From the NCBI RefSeq assembly GCF_029227915.1, contig NC_079889.1, positions 5,582,001-5,642,000 of the forward strand: a DNA stretch of 60,000 nucleotides, read 5' to 3'. Below the pieces are notes generated by a model. That model was not told the origin of the DNA and ran no database searches. It saw only the letters and a program-made list of their open reading frames with translations. A program made the translations under genes and the position numbers. The stretch comes from Hydractinia symbiolongicarpus (lineage: Eukaryota; Cnidaria; Hydrozoa; Anthoathecata; Hydractiniidae). Shown here piece by piece: positions 32,178-44,944 of the stretch (position 1 is the first letter of the stretch; each line of letters opens with the position of its first letter).

Positions 32178-32840
32178 CTAGCCGACAAAACCCGGCGTCG
32201 AACCGCCGGGGTAAGTCACAAGTGAAGGTGAGACTTGGTGTTGAACGCTCTGCTGAGCGGTTAATAAGAGCCGTAAACTGTGCCACACAATCAGGTGGAG
32301 CACTACAGTCCGAGTATACAGTATGTCGTAAATTAAGTGGAGCGCATACGCCATTATAGACTGTAGCATATTTATCAAAAACTTCCCCGTAATGATAACT
32401 GAAATAAAAACAGAGTTTACAAACCGTTGTAACTCTATCATAGCAAAAACAATCAGTCAAGATTATTTTATTTTGCGGCATAAGTCATTGCCAAAGTTAA
32501 AAACTTAATCGTTAAACTGTGCTTAGTGCTTGTTAAACGGTGTTGCACAGGCGCATAGGGATAATACACTTTCTGGCAAACTCTGTTTAAATAAAAACGT
32601 CAGAAAAAATCCATTGCTAACACAGGGCAGTTAGTCTACGTAAACAGTGTTGCACATTCGTACAGGCGTGATTACCGATAAAGTTTAAGAATTTATTTTC
32701 ATAGTTGTTTGACCCCTTAGTAGAGGTAAACCATGTTATGCGCATAGGCGTAACACCCTTTTAAGAAAACAGTCTGTTGTTAATACTGGGCTAAGAGCTT
32801 AGTACTGTTAAACATAGTTGAACAGGCATATAGGCGTAAT

Positions 32841-34165
32841 TGAATTTCCGCGCCCGAAGGCGTAGGAAATTCTTTAAAACCGTCGTTTTTTTCTTTCGGA
32901 GCATTTTTTGAGAAAAAATCGACCCTGGGATTTCACGTTGGTCCGTCACAGATGTAAACTTCGTACCCAAGCTCCTTAACTACTGGGAAGTCTAGTATTG
33001 ACGCTTCAGGCCAAAATTGGTATTTGTTTTCGACAAAATTTAGCACAGTTAACAAAAAAGTATGCTGAACATAATGGTGACATAATAATTTTGATTTTTG
33101 TCACCTAAATGTCATTTTAGGCCAAAATTGGTCCAAAAATTAGAACTACTTTATTTTCAACAAAATTTGGCACAGTTAACAAAAAAAGTATGCTGAACAT
33201 AATGGTGACATAATAATTTTGGTTTTTGTCACCTAAATGTCATTTTAGGCCAAAATTGGTCCAAAAATTAGAACTACTTTATTTTCAACAAAATTTGGAA
33301 CAGTTAACAAATAAAGTATGCTGAACATGATGGTGACATCAAAATTTTGATTTCTTCTTACCTAAATGTCATTTCAGGCCAAAATTGGTCCAAAAATTAA
33401 AACTACTTTATTTTCAACAAAATCTGGCACTGTAAACAAATAAAGTATGCTGAACATAATGGTGACATCAAAATTTTGATTTCTTGTTACCTAAATGTCA
33501 TTTTAGGCCAAAATTGGTCCAAAAATTAAAACTACTTTATTTTTGACAAATTTTGGCACAATTAACAAAAAAAGTATGGTGAACATGATGGTGACATCAA
33601 AATTTATTTTTTTTTGCCACCTTAAATGTCATTTTAGGCCAAAATTGGTCCAAAAATTAAAACTACTTCATTTTCAACAAAAATTGGCAAAATTAACAAA
33701 AAAAAGTATGCTGAACATAATGGTGACATCAAAATTTTGATTTTTGTCACCTAAATGCCATTTTAGGCCAAAATTGGTCCAAAAATTAAAACCACTTCAT
33801 TTTCGACAAAAATTGACACAGTTAATAAAAAAAGTATGCTGAAAATGATGGTCACATCAAAATTTTGATTTTTTGTCAACTAATGCCGTTTAAGACCATA
33901 AACGTTTCAATCACAAGACTTTCAACCATGAATGATAGGCTGTATTTTTTGTTAGCAATTTATTTTAAAATGTGAGTTTATTATGACACGTTTCGTTTTG
34001 TTTGCGTTTGTTGTAAGATATAATGTCACTGATGGGCTTTATCTTCAGAGGTTCATGCACCAAACCCCTTCGAATGTTTGGCACAATAACACAACGAATT
34101 AGCAGGTTTTCATCAAATATTTTGGTAGCGCGCGGAAATTCTTAGAGCCCCCAGGGCTTCTTGTA
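32841..34165. mobile_element. Nested repeat element with short inverted ends
   Basis: Comparison with sister Helitrons shows GGCGTAAT and CCTTTTAAAG, normally almost adjacent, separated here by about 1.3 kb. The insert has near-terminal inverted repeats GAATTTCCGCGC (32842) and GCGCGGAAATTC (ending 34141). It contains a minisatellite and no coding sequence. Exact ends and class are unclear. Confidence 0.55.
33008..33895. repeat. Minisatellite of ~129-bp units, seven copies
   Basis: Units start AGGCCAAAATTGGT at 33008, 33119, 33247, 33376, 33505, 33636 and 33765. The first is about 111 bp and the rest 128-131 bp. Inner landmarks are AACTACTTTATTTT, CACAGTTAACAAA, AAGTATGCTGAACAT and TGGTGACAT. 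Confidence 0.93.
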
Positions 34166-35077
34166 TCCTTTTAAAGAAAAACTTCATTGTAACTTAGGTT
34201 TAAACAAAAACACAGGGAACAGCCTTTTGTTACATGTCTAGCTAAAACAATTGCTCAGGCATTTTATTTGTAGAACAGAAAAAGATTTTAGGAAAGTAAT
34301 AAAAGATGTAGCTACCTAGCTAACTGCATTTAGCATAGAACAGGTACTCTCCATGTCTCATTAATAAACTTTTGACTTTTGTTAAAGTTTTTATCACAGT
34401 ACAGTCGTAGCTAAGAATTCTTTTACAGCCAACTGTATTTGGCTGTATAAGTCTCAACTCCAGGTGCAACTAAGTAAAAATCAGATTGGCGAAGATAACG
34501 CAAAAGGCAATAATATTGGCTAACACAGAAATTACATATCTACGTTAGTAGCCAGAATTCTAAAATTGGTTTTGTTTAAATTAGTATATGGCTAGAGGAC
34601 GTGACAATGATAGGCAAATAAAACTAATACAAAGCTTCAGCTGGCTGAGCTAGCTAGGTAACTATAAAATAAGGTGAATAAAAATGTAAACAAACAGAAA
34701 AAATACCCGAAAAGTAGTTTTAAAAGAAACTTCAATTTTGTTAGAATACAATTAGAAGGATCGCAAAGTAAAAAATAGAGCAAACAGTTCAAAAACTTTC
34801 CATTTTCCAGCACTGAGTTGGTCAGATCTGCTTGCCGAATTTCGGACTGATAATAGGGGAACGTAAAATTGTTGCTAAGGAATATAAAGAGCTTAAGTTT
34901 CTGATTGGTCATTTATATAAACTACGCTCTTGATTGGACCAGCGGGAACCTGTCCCTGTGCCAGCTTTGGCCCGACGGGTTTCTTGTCCCTGCGCTAGCG
35001 GGCTGGTACTTTGTGCGTGGTTAACACAAGTCGCTTTTGACGCACAAACAGACATACGACGGCTATTATTAAAGAGA

Positions 35078-35774
35078 CTAGTCGATAAGGCCCGCGGAAA
35101 TATCCACTGAAGCAAAAAAGAAATAACAATGATCAGAGAGTTGAATATTTTAATGACGTCAGCAATGACCCATTGATGCACAAAGATTTTTTAGCTGTTA
35201 CCTGTATTGTGTGGAGCTTAAAACGCTGATCAAATTGATATATAGGATCTCGCAATATTTAAGGAGATATAACAGTTTTGGTGACGTCATCAATGTCTCA
35301 CCAATGTGCACAAAATGTTTTTTTAGAAATTTGTTCACCTGTTGCCTCCATTGTGTAGAGCTTGAAATGCTGATCAAGAGAATGTATAGGATGGTGTGCT
35401 TTTGACGGATGGTTAAAGGGATATGGGAATTCAAAGGTTTTTTGATGACGTTATTAACCCGTTTGTTCCGAAACAGGTGGTTGAGCCAGTCTTAGGAAAT
35501 TAGACCTAGGTTGGTCCCAGGTAGTCCCTATTTACCCACGCAGAAGATGAAGTCAGTTAATCTTAAAATTAGCTTAAAATTTAAAGGTGCAAAACAATGG
35601 CTTTACTGATCTCAATACACTTTTCTTTAACGTCAATGTTGTTTTAACGTCAAAGTAAATTGAAGAACAACTTAGAGATGATTTTTTATAGTTTCTATTA
35701 ATAAAAAATATGAAAAATATATTCGACATTGCAAAAATCACAGACAGACGAAAGCTTCGTATTATTATAAGAGA
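35078..35774 (-). mobile_element. Type-A non-autonomous Helitron, 697 bp
   Basis: Starts TCTCTTATAATAATACGAAG followed by TCTG repeats. Ends with GTGGATATTTCCGCGGG, CCTTATCGACTAG at 35078, abutting the type-B element. The interior has the type-A landmarks (TGATCAGCG, CCTATA, GACGTCA). Confidence 0.82.
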
Positions 35775-36194
35775 CTAGTCGATAAAATGAAAATCCACTT
35801 GGGCTGGATAACAATGGAAAAGACGCGTTATTTGAATTTTGATGACATCAGCAACCCGTCAAGGAAAAAAATGTTAGAAACTTGTTGTCACGTTGCTTCC
35901 ATTGGTTTATTTCGAAACGGATTCGTGGACCCAGATTTGGGAAACTTACCTAAATTGGTCTTGGTGGTCCCTGCACATGTCGCCACCTCGTTTCCAAGTT
36001 ATTTGGCCTTAAAGTTTTAAGTGCATTTTAAGGGATTCTACAAGAAATTGACGTTACATTAGTGTTGACGTCGCAACATTAAATTTGTCGATTAACATTT
36101 TAGACATAATTTTTTCGGCTACATCAAAGGAAAATAAACACACCACTTTGCCTGTTACAGACAGACATACACACTCTCCGCTTTATTAAATAGA
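35775..36194 (-). mobile_element. Internally deleted type-A Helitron, 420 bp
   Basis: Starts TCTATTTAATAAAGCGG and ends AAGTGGATTTTCATTTTATCGACTAG-like, so the 3' hairpin is half lost but CTAG at 35775 remains. The middle part carries only the GGTCCCT...CCAAGTTATTTGGCC portion of type A. Confidence 0.75.
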
Positions 36195-36760
36195 CTAGCC
36201 GGGAAACCCAGCGTCGAAACTCCGGGTTAAGTCACAAGTAACCGTGCGGCCTGCTATTGAACGCTCTGTGAAGCGCTCGATAAGAACCGCAAACTGTGTC
36301 ATACATTCAGGTGTTATTCTGTTCAGTTAACAAAAAAGCTAAGCAATTCTATTTTGCAGCATAAGTTCTCAAAACAGTAATAAAAGTGGTAGCTGCCTAA
36401 CTGCATTTAGCATAAGAATTGTGTTGCAGCCAAACAGTGCATTTGGCTACTTTTACTTTTTTATACAAAGGTAGCTAAGGAGCTAGCTAGATAGACACAA
36501 CTTCAACATAAAAATAAATAATATTGGCTAGGATAAAAAGCTGTTATACCAAACTGAATAGTATTAACTAAGGGTACCTAGCTAGTTGGCTCCAGAATAA
36601 TCCTTAAAAATCTTCGTTCCTAGCCAAAAATCCTAAAAATGGTGCGTTTAAAATTTGGATATGGCTAAAAAGCGTGTCAATATATTTATCTTAACTTGTA
36701 AAAACATGCAGAAAACAAGGATTACCGAAATAAAAGGCTTCTAGAAGACAAGTAGGTCAA
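36195..36760 (-). mobile_element. Type-B Helitron, 5' end not resolved
   Basis: The minus-strand 3' end has ACCCGGAGTTTCGACGCTGGG (hairpin with one or two mismatches), then TTTCCCGGCTAG at 36195, abutting the previous element. The interior matches 30668-32177 up to about 36760, where the similarity fades without a clear TC start. Confidence 0.7.
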
Positions 36761-37139
36761 ACAGACCTACAAACCTAACACTGACCACGACTACTTTCAA
36801 AGGCAAAATGGCCTTCGTCGTCATGTTCCTTTGTTGGCATGTCCCGGCCGCGAAAATCTTGATTGGCTTTTCAAAGAATCAGGCGTTTTAATTGGTATAC
36901 TACGTGTGAGCGGTCAAAACAAAGTCAGTAAAACTGTCAGTAAACTGTCCCATTTTTTTGTATGGCTCCTGAGCGGAATCGGTGATGGAGATCACGGAGG
37001 TAATTATGATCAAAAATGGCGTATTAAAGTAATTGCATTCATTTTAATCATTTAATTTATTTTTTTAGTTAAGTTAATAAAATTGAAGTAATATTATTAA
37101 ATTATTATTATTATAATCACCAATTTTAATCACCAAGCA
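36761..37139. other. Less AT-rich island without a recognised gene
   Basis: A 74-codon plus-strand frame (36831-37055) is present, but I recognise no domain or signal peptide. It lies between Helitron fragments and may be Helitron interior. Confidence 0.25.
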
Positions 37140-37490
37140 ACCCCTTTTTTTCTAAAAAAACGGTTTGTAGTTTTGACACTGGATCAAGCGATTAGTGCAG
37201 TTAAACAGAGTGAAAAAAGCGTACAGGCATAAAACCCAAAAACACTTCGGTTCATACAAAAACACAGAGAACAGCCTGTCGTTACCCCGTGCAGCTAAAA
37301 CAATCGCCCAGCAATTTTGTTCGCAGAAAAGGTTTTCAGGAAAATAAAAAAGATGTAGCTACGTAACTGAATTTAGCATAAGAATTATTCATTAAGATTA
37401 TTGTTGTAGCCAAATTACATTTTAATACTTTAACTTTTTAGTCAAAGATATAGCTAAGGAGCTAGCTAAATAGCCACATCCTTAACTCTA
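37140..37490 (-). mobile_element. Type-B Helitron fragment
   Basis: Contains type-B landmarks (ACACAGAGAACAGCCTGTCG, ACCCCGTGCAGCTAAAACAA, AGGAGCTAGCTAAATAGCC) in the same order as other copies. Both ends are missing. Confidence 0.6.
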
Positions 37491-39114
37491 TTTGGTATGG
37501 GGGGGGCATAAAGTGCCCGCGGCATTTTCAAAGTCTAATAACTTTTTTAAATACTAGATAAAATTACTTGAAATTTTGTGACTTTTCCTAACTTTTATTG
37601 GACTTGCGAAATATAAAAATAAAAATTTCCATAAATGGTCCTGTCAATGTCACTTTGTCCTGTTTGACAGGTGGTCATATCAACTTTTTTACTGTAGTGC
37701 TAAAAATAAATGCTTTCTAAACTAACCAGTTGTATGAATATGCGATTATGTATGTGAGAGTGGCAAAAAGTGATCATACAATGTTGACATGCATACTGTG
37801 TAATTCGCAGACCAGAATATTAGTAATTTACAGACCGGAATATTTGTAATTTCCTATTTCTTCATTTCTATTGTCATATGATGACGACATAGGTCATTTC
37901 CTCCCATGTCAATCCAAATTCTCTTCTTTGAGTAGCTACTGACATAAATGCTAATAGATATACCAAGTTTTATTCCATGACAGCTACTTTAAGGTTCTCA
38001 AATATAGATTTTTAAAGAAATTACTTGAAGATTTAAATTCTGATCGATTTTCATTTTCTCCTTAGAGAAATCCCATAAGATCACGTCGGATCAAGTGCTT
38101 TCCACGAGGTGTTTAATATCATTATTAAATAATTTATGATGATGTGATCAGACGTCTCATATATAATTTTTTTCAGATTTTTATTATTTTATTGTGTAAA
38201 GCCAGAAAAAACATTTCGCGAGACTCTTGCAAAATTTTGTGGGTATAAGCACACATTTCAGGAAGTAAAAATCGTGTTTGTCAACGTGCAATGATTTCAC
38301 ACAATCGAAAATCAAATGTTTTCATACGACAAAGAGACGAAGGTAAGCTTAGCAATATGATTTAATCACAAGTCAGAGGTTTACAGAGCAGATTATTGTT
38401 GATGTTTTAATGTATCAAAAAAACAGTGCAACGTCTTGTGCGTGATAACAATGCAGCGTTTCCGAATATGAAAATCGAATATATTTGAAACGATCGTAAC
38501 GTCAGAAGTAAACACTGATTTAAGTTTGTTTACATTTTGTTATGTTTATAAAAACGCTGAAAAAAAACCCCACTTTGTAGTGGTAAAATCAGTAACAACG
38601 GAAAAATAATTTCTTACAGTTTATACAAATTCTTCTCTATGAAAAACACGTTGATTTCTATAAAAATAGTGTTGTTTTTTAAGCCTTAATATTCTTAACC
38701 TTTTTGACAAGTACTCCTTATTAATCATAACATATATTTAGCAGGATATGGTCTCAAAATATTAAAAAATATATGATGCCTTTATAAAATAAAGCTTGCT
38801 ATGTAATTTGCTACATCTAATAGCAAACTATGTTACGTGTAACGGACTTACTTGATATGCAATAAGAAACTAATTCTCATATTTAGAACAAACAATCAAG
38901 CTCGAACATATTTTAGGACATTCTTAACTTCTGACATATTGTTAAGTGTATATTCTTAAAAAAGTGCGTAAAGAAAGCATGGTCAGGCTCAAGACACAAC
39001 AAGCAAATAAATGTCATGATCGGAGGTGTGATCGGGGTGAAGCATTCTCTGTTGAGAATGAAATACGGATGTGCTATGATAAATATTCACCTATCTATAC
39101 ACACCATCCGGATA
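37491..39114. other. Noncoding stretch
   Basis: No gene seen. A G8 run begins at 37499 next to CATAAAGTGCCCGCGG. Otherwise AT-rich without clear repeats. Confidence 0.4.
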
Positions 39115-39246
39115 AACTATCTGAGTTCATCACTAACATATTGCCGCACGTAGTGTAGTGGGTTCGTCTGCGGCTCCCAGTTATGGGGACCGCGGATCGA
39201 ATCCCGCTCACTGCCAGGCAGTATGTTAGTGATGAACAAAGTAGTT
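39115..39246 (+). mobile_element. 132-bp palindromic element with tRNA-like promoter boxes
   Basis: The ends are inverted repeats of about 30 bases (AACTAYYTKNGTTCATCACT... with CTAACATAYTGCC; complement at 39217-39246). The ~70-bp centre contains a sequence fitting box A (TAGTGTAGTGG, about 39151) and a near box B (GGATCGAATCC, about 39194). They are spaced as in tRNA-derived sequences, with a CCC-AGTTATG-GGG hairpin between. It does not fold as a canonical tRNA. It could be a small SINE-like or MITE-like element transcribed by RNA polymerase III. Confidence 0.55.
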
Positions 39247-39613
39247 CTCTTTCAGTATAAGCAAATAAATATTTAGGGAAAAATTGAGATCTAAAAGTTG
39301 AAAGGTTAAAAAATCGTTACACACCTAAACTCATCTCTCCACCAGATACTCTAAACAACGACTCCAAAGACAACAAATTTGAAATGTATACAATTGTCTC
39401 ATACATTTCCAATCAGTTTTCTTTGTGACGTTATTTCATCGTACTGTTTTCTTTTTTCTAAAAAATATTTCTAACTAAACACCAAATTTGATACTCGACA
39501 ACAAAAGTTTTTTAATTTTGCATTTGAATTATACTTATTCGAATGCGATAGACAGTAGCAACTTCAAGATAAAGAAGAATAGGATTAATTTTAAGGAAAT
39601 GAGTACAAAAGAT

Positions 39614-39760
39614 ATGAAAAAAGTCTTCTTTGCTTTGTTTTTCTCTTTTCAGTTACTAAACAAATCTTTTTCCGTGAGAAACAGCACGCGCATGATAAAC
39701 CGGGATGTAAAATTTTTAACCATAAAGACCCCATGCGGCTTTAACATGAATATAAGTTAA
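39614..39760 (+). CDS. Candidate short secreted peptide, 48 aa (low confidence)
   Basis: From an internal ATG the frame starts MKKVFFALFFSFQLLNKSFS, which is signal-peptide-like, then a 28-residue tail with one cysteine. Codons upstream are also open (from 39488). No homology recognised. May be chance. Confidence 0.2.
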   Translation: MKKVFFALFFSFQLLNKSFSVRNSTRMINRDVKFLTIKTPCGFNMNIS

Positions 39761-40105
39761 CCCTGTGTTGCAATTTTTTAAATTTAGGAAATTTTAGCGT
39801 AACACCACGCCTTAGGAGAGCAAATGCATGAGTTGTAAGAAAGTGAACTGTGATTTTTGTGCCGTGAACTCACATGGTCACTCATACAAGCGTATTACAA
39901 TATAAGATAAGAGAAGATAACTATACGTTGTTTATTTAATGCTAAGTTATCTGCAATTGTGTTAATGACAAGTCTCTTTTCACTACTTATTTGAAGTTAA
40001 AAATGGTTAAGAAAATGCATATGATGCTTTAGATCTGCTTGTGTTATACAGCGAGACAGGGTTGCTAAAACAAAGCACGGTTTACAAACAGGCCTTATCA
40101 ACTAG
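39761..40105. other. Noncoding stretch ending in a Helitron 3' remnant
   Basis: No gene seen. The last bases, GGCCTTATCAACTAG, match the final 15 bases of type-A Helitrons. The next Helitron starts directly after them. Confidence 0.5.
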
Positions 40106-41349
<1,244 letters not shown>

Positions 41350-41739
41350 TTTTGGAATTGAGCAATTTCAAATTCCAAAAGTATGAAAATCGAAGATGAG
41401 TTTTTATTCTTCACTGGTGGTTTGGGAATAGCAACTAAAAATTAGCTTTGTTGTTTATTGTTCACAATTAATTGTTTATTTTCAGATAAGATACATTCAG
41501 GTAAAAAAACGCAAGCTCGGTCTGTACTTTTGACCTCGGGCTTTGTATTTCACTGCATAACATCAAAACCGGTCAGTATCCGTTTAATATCGCGTATAGT
41601 CTAAGTGCCGACTGAGCTTGCGAGGTCGATGACTGAGGGCGGTATTTTCGGTACAGCATGGAGTAATCGGTATTATTGTACTTGTTAACCGTCTAATTTA
41701 GATAAAATTACAAAAAAGAAGTTCGGTTTAGTGTTCTTA
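41350..41739. other. Noncoding stretch
   Basis: No gene or repeat recognised. It separates two Helitron groups. Confidence 0.35.
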
Positions 41740-41916
41740 TCATTTTAATAATAGCCGCATTCCGTCTGTCTATCTCGGCACAGACCCCCGCAGAGTTAAA
41801 AAATCATGCTAGGGAAACACGAATATCAAATGCGATAAATTTTTATCCACTTTGTTGCGACGGGTAAACTTTATGGACAGGCGAACCCGGTGATTTTTTC
41901 ACGGGCTAACGACTAG
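41740..41916 (+). mobile_element. Short non-autonomous Helitron, 177 bp
   Basis: Preceded by A. Starts TCATTTTAATAATAGCCG and ends with a GGTGATTTTTTCAC-type hairpin, GGGCTAACGACTAG. First of three abutting elements. Confidence 0.85.
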
Positions 41917-42043
41917 TCTCTTTAATAATAGCCGTATTCCGTCTGACTGTTCCAGCGTCTGTTTGTCTTTTTGTTACGGAAACACGAAATGCGATGTATA
42001 AGGAGGGGCAAACCCGTGGATTTTTCCGCGGGCAACCGACTAG
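41917..42043 (+). mobile_element. Minimal Helitron, 127 bp
   Basis: Starts TCTCTTTAATAATAGCC and ends CCCGTGGATTTTTCCGCGGG, CAACCGACTAG. Only the terminal sequences plus some 60 bp remain. Confidence 0.85.
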
Positions 42044-42168
42044 TCTATATTATAATACCCGTACACGTCTTTTTGTCTGTCACACGCTAAATACTATCGC
42101 AACACGCACACAATGAGGTATCAAACGGAGGGGCGAGTCCGTGGATTTTTCCACGGGTCACCGACTAG
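42044..42168 (+). mobile_element. Minimal Helitron, 125 bp
   Basis: Starts TCTATATTATAATACCCG and ends CCGTGGATTTTTCCACGG, GTCACCGACTAG, followed by T. Complete termini in 125 bp. Confidence 0.85.
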
Positions 42169-42889
42169 TAAAAACATAATTCACTAATTTCGTTATTACT
42201 CGAGATAAAAAAATTCAAAACAATCCTGTCAAAGATGGAAACATTCTACACAGAATTCGAAAGTTCCTATAGAATAAATCCTTTTAAACAAAACGTTACT
42301 ACGTTCGACACAGAAGAATGCGTAAAGGTAAATGCGCAACTAAAGTTTAGTTACAGCGATTATTGCAGTAAATTTTCGACTAGCTAGCCAAAAACGACAT
42401 GGATTTCAACAATTTTTATATTGACTGTGTAACTAAAAGCTGAAGGAACGAGTCTGAAAATGAACGGGACGAATTTGATATAAATCCGTCGTCTTGTACT
42501 TGGTTTTTTTATACAAATTGATATCTTATCATCGTTTTTTATGGCCTATGTAGCTAGCTAGCTAGGTAGTTAGCTAAAGACCTATGGTAAAGAAGCTTTC
42601 CGACAAATTTATTGACGCTAATCGGGGTATTTCAACAGTAAAACTTGACATTGCTTTTTCCTTTAAAATGTTTTTGCCGACAATTGTATTTTAGATAATC
42701 ATTTCCAATGCTTAGGAAACTTGATTTTTTTTCGTGCTTGTTTACATATTAAGCTACCATTTTCTTGACGACGGGCAATACCGCTCCATATCCACCCGTC
42801 CACAAGAGCGCTAAGCCAATCCTGAAAACCCCCTCTTGCAATGTCCAGACGGTTAACAATGAGGCCATTTAACCTGGAAACAGAGTTGT
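42169..42889. other. Noncoding stretch with GCTAGCTAGC run
   Basis: No gene seen. TAGCTAGCTAGCTAGG at about 42550 recalls type-B Helitron interiors, but no ends were found. Confidence 0.35.
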
Positions 42890-43269
42890 GGCGTCAATCT
42901 TCTTCCTCCGCATACGGAACTGGAGGCAACCTGGGACCAAATCAGGTAAGTTCCCAAAACTTGGTTCCCCGAATTATCGAATTGACATGTTGATGACGTC
43001 ATCTAAAATATGTTAAACCCCACTTTATCTCCAGCTGTTTGTCAAAAGTACGTGATCCTATACATTTTCTTGATCAGTGTCCCAAGCTCTACACGATAAA
43101 GGCAACGGGTATACAAATGTCTAAAATATTTTTTTCACATATATTTGGCGGTTCTTTGCTTACGTCAACGAAATACTTAAACCTTTATAACTACTTTTAC
43201 TTTTATCAAAAGCACATGATCCTATACATTTTATTTCTCAGCACTTAAAGTACATTGCAGACGACGGGT
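42890..43269 (+). mobile_element. Type-A Helitron fragment
   Basis: Type-A landmarks in order: CAACCTGGGACCAAAT, GTTGATGACGTCATC, GTGATCCTATACATTTTCTT and TGATCAGTG, with a second copy of the ATCCTATACATTTT block near 43219. Both ends missing. Confidence 0.65.
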
Positions 43270-43435
43270 TAAAAAATTTCACTTAAGAATGTTTTGTATA
43301 AGCACTGCCTAAGTGTGCTTATCTTATCGACTATTTTATTATATTGACGTCAGCCTAATGCAATGACGTCGTTCCGTAACTTAGTTTAACGCAACAGGTT
43401 AACAGACAGACGTATTGGCGTATTATTATAAGAGA
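43270..43435 (-). mobile_element. Helitron 5' end (minus strand), truncated
   Basis: On the minus strand, after an A, starts TCTCTTATAATAATACGCC at 43435 with TCTGTCTGTT following. The 3' end was not found. It faces the plus-strand fragment next to it. Confidence 0.55.
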
Positions 43436-44362
43436 TAGATATAAATTGAAAATACGACCCTCGGCTCTGTCAGTATATTTCTAAACATAAAACCATGCTA
43501 GCATTATTTACGAACACGAAAACCACGAAATGAATAACAGTTTATCCGTATTTGTTTACTTTGTAAGCAATTCGACTGGATAATAAAATAAAAGGCAATG
43601 GAAAGGTGATAGAATTGAGTTTTCTACGCAAGTACCAAATAGATAAGCAGTAAGCTTTAAGTTTCAGGTGTAGAAAATATACAAAACAAGTTAACTTAAT
43701 AACCAAAATTTAAAAAAAGCTTATGGTAAGTACTTTTGTAGTGGGTGCAATTTGCGATAAATTTCGTGTCTGCGGGGAGGGGAAATTTTTTTCTTATTAT
43801 GTAGGCAATAAATTGAAAATTAGAGATGATTAACTGCTCTTTGTGTCATGTAACTAAGAGCTCAAATGTTTTAAAACACAAAATTTGCGATTGCGAGGAA
43901 TTTGCAATGATAATTTTTAAGCAATGCAATAACTACACAATATATATGTATTTCTCAACAATAACAAAGAATTTTATTACTCTTCGTGTAAATTCGATTC
44001 TTTTTTGGCTGTTATATGTATTTACGTTGCGACAGTTTTTTTTTCTCACAAGTTATATGTTAATTTCCTTTATGTCAATTCCATTTAAAAGTGAAGAAGG
44101 CGTGAAAATGTTTTAAAACCTGATGCAATGGACAAGTAAAAGTCAGTTTTTATGTCATTTAATTTGTTATGCTCAAGTGCACATATAAATTTAATCATCA
44201 ATAAACAGGTAAGGCGGGTTTCCATTTAAACGAAATTGGTCGAGTCGATCAATTTGATTCGGCTGTCGATAATTCTCTCTCTTTTCGACTGGAGGTAGCT
44301 ATAGGTAACTACAACCCAACTTGCGCCTTAGTAAACATCTAATTGACGAAGATGAGACAAAA
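43436..44362. other. Noncoding stretch
   Basis: A 96-codon frame (43826-44116) starts with several cysteines but continues as low-complexity F/Y/I-rich sequence. I do not call it. No other feature seen. Confidence 0.35.
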
Positions 44363-44944
44363 TCTCTATAATAATACGCTAAGTGTGTCTGTGTGTCTGT
44401 GACAGGCAAAGTGGATGTCTCCATTTTCTTTTGATGTTGCCGAAAAATGCATGTCTAATATGTTAAATTTTCTGACATTACGACGCGACGAAAATAACAC
44501 TACTTTAACGTCAATATCCTATATTAAATTAATGAAGCCATTACAGTGCACCTAAAACTTTGAGGCCAAATAACTTGGAAACGAGGTGGTGACGTCAATG
44601 ATTTTTCACCGCCTTGGTAACTAGGGACCACCTAGGACCAATTTGGGTAATTTTCCCAAACCTGGGTCCCCGAATCCGTTTCGGAATGGACGGGTTGATG
44701 ACGTCATTAAAAAACCTTTAAACCCTAATATCTCTGCAACCGTTTGTCAAAAGTAGATGATCCTATACATTTTCTTGCTCAGCGTTTCAAGATCTTTACG
44801 ATGAAGGCAACAGGCATACACATTTCTGAAAAAAAAAATTTTGTGTTCTGACATGTCTCTGCTGACGTCATCAAAATTTAAATGACGGTTGTTTTTCTCT
44901 GTTATCCTGCCTAAGTTGATTTTTCCACGGGCCTTATCGACTAG
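44363..44944 (+). mobile_element. Complete type-A non-autonomous Helitron, 582 bp
   Basis: Preceded by A. Starts TCTCTATAATAATACGCTAA with TGTGTCTGTGAC following. Ends with GATTTTTCCACGGG, CCTTATCGACTAG at 44941-44944. Palindromic TGACGTCA occurs at 44590, 44699 and 44863. A long minus-strand open frame crossing this and the next copy is not a gene. Confidence 0.88.

Larger units (their letters stand above)
32178..35077 (-). mobile_element. Type-B non-autonomous Helitron, 2900 bp, with a nested insertion
   Basis: Starts TCTCTTTAATAATAGCCGTC at 35077 and ends with a type-B hairpin and CTAG at 32178, directly abutting the previous element. The first 200 bp match the start of 14396-15931. It is enlarged by the insertion at 32841-34165. 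A 140-codon minus-strand open frame (32059-32481) spans the Helitron junction and has no recognisable domain. Confidence 0.82.

Noticed and set aside
32059-32481. 140-codon minus-strand ORF
   Set aside because: It crosses the junction between two Helitrons and has no recognisable domain or codon pattern of a gene.
43826-44116. 96-codon ORF with N-terminal cysteines
   Set aside because: Only the first 25 residues look unusual; the rest is hydrophobic low-complexity sequence and no homologue is recognised.
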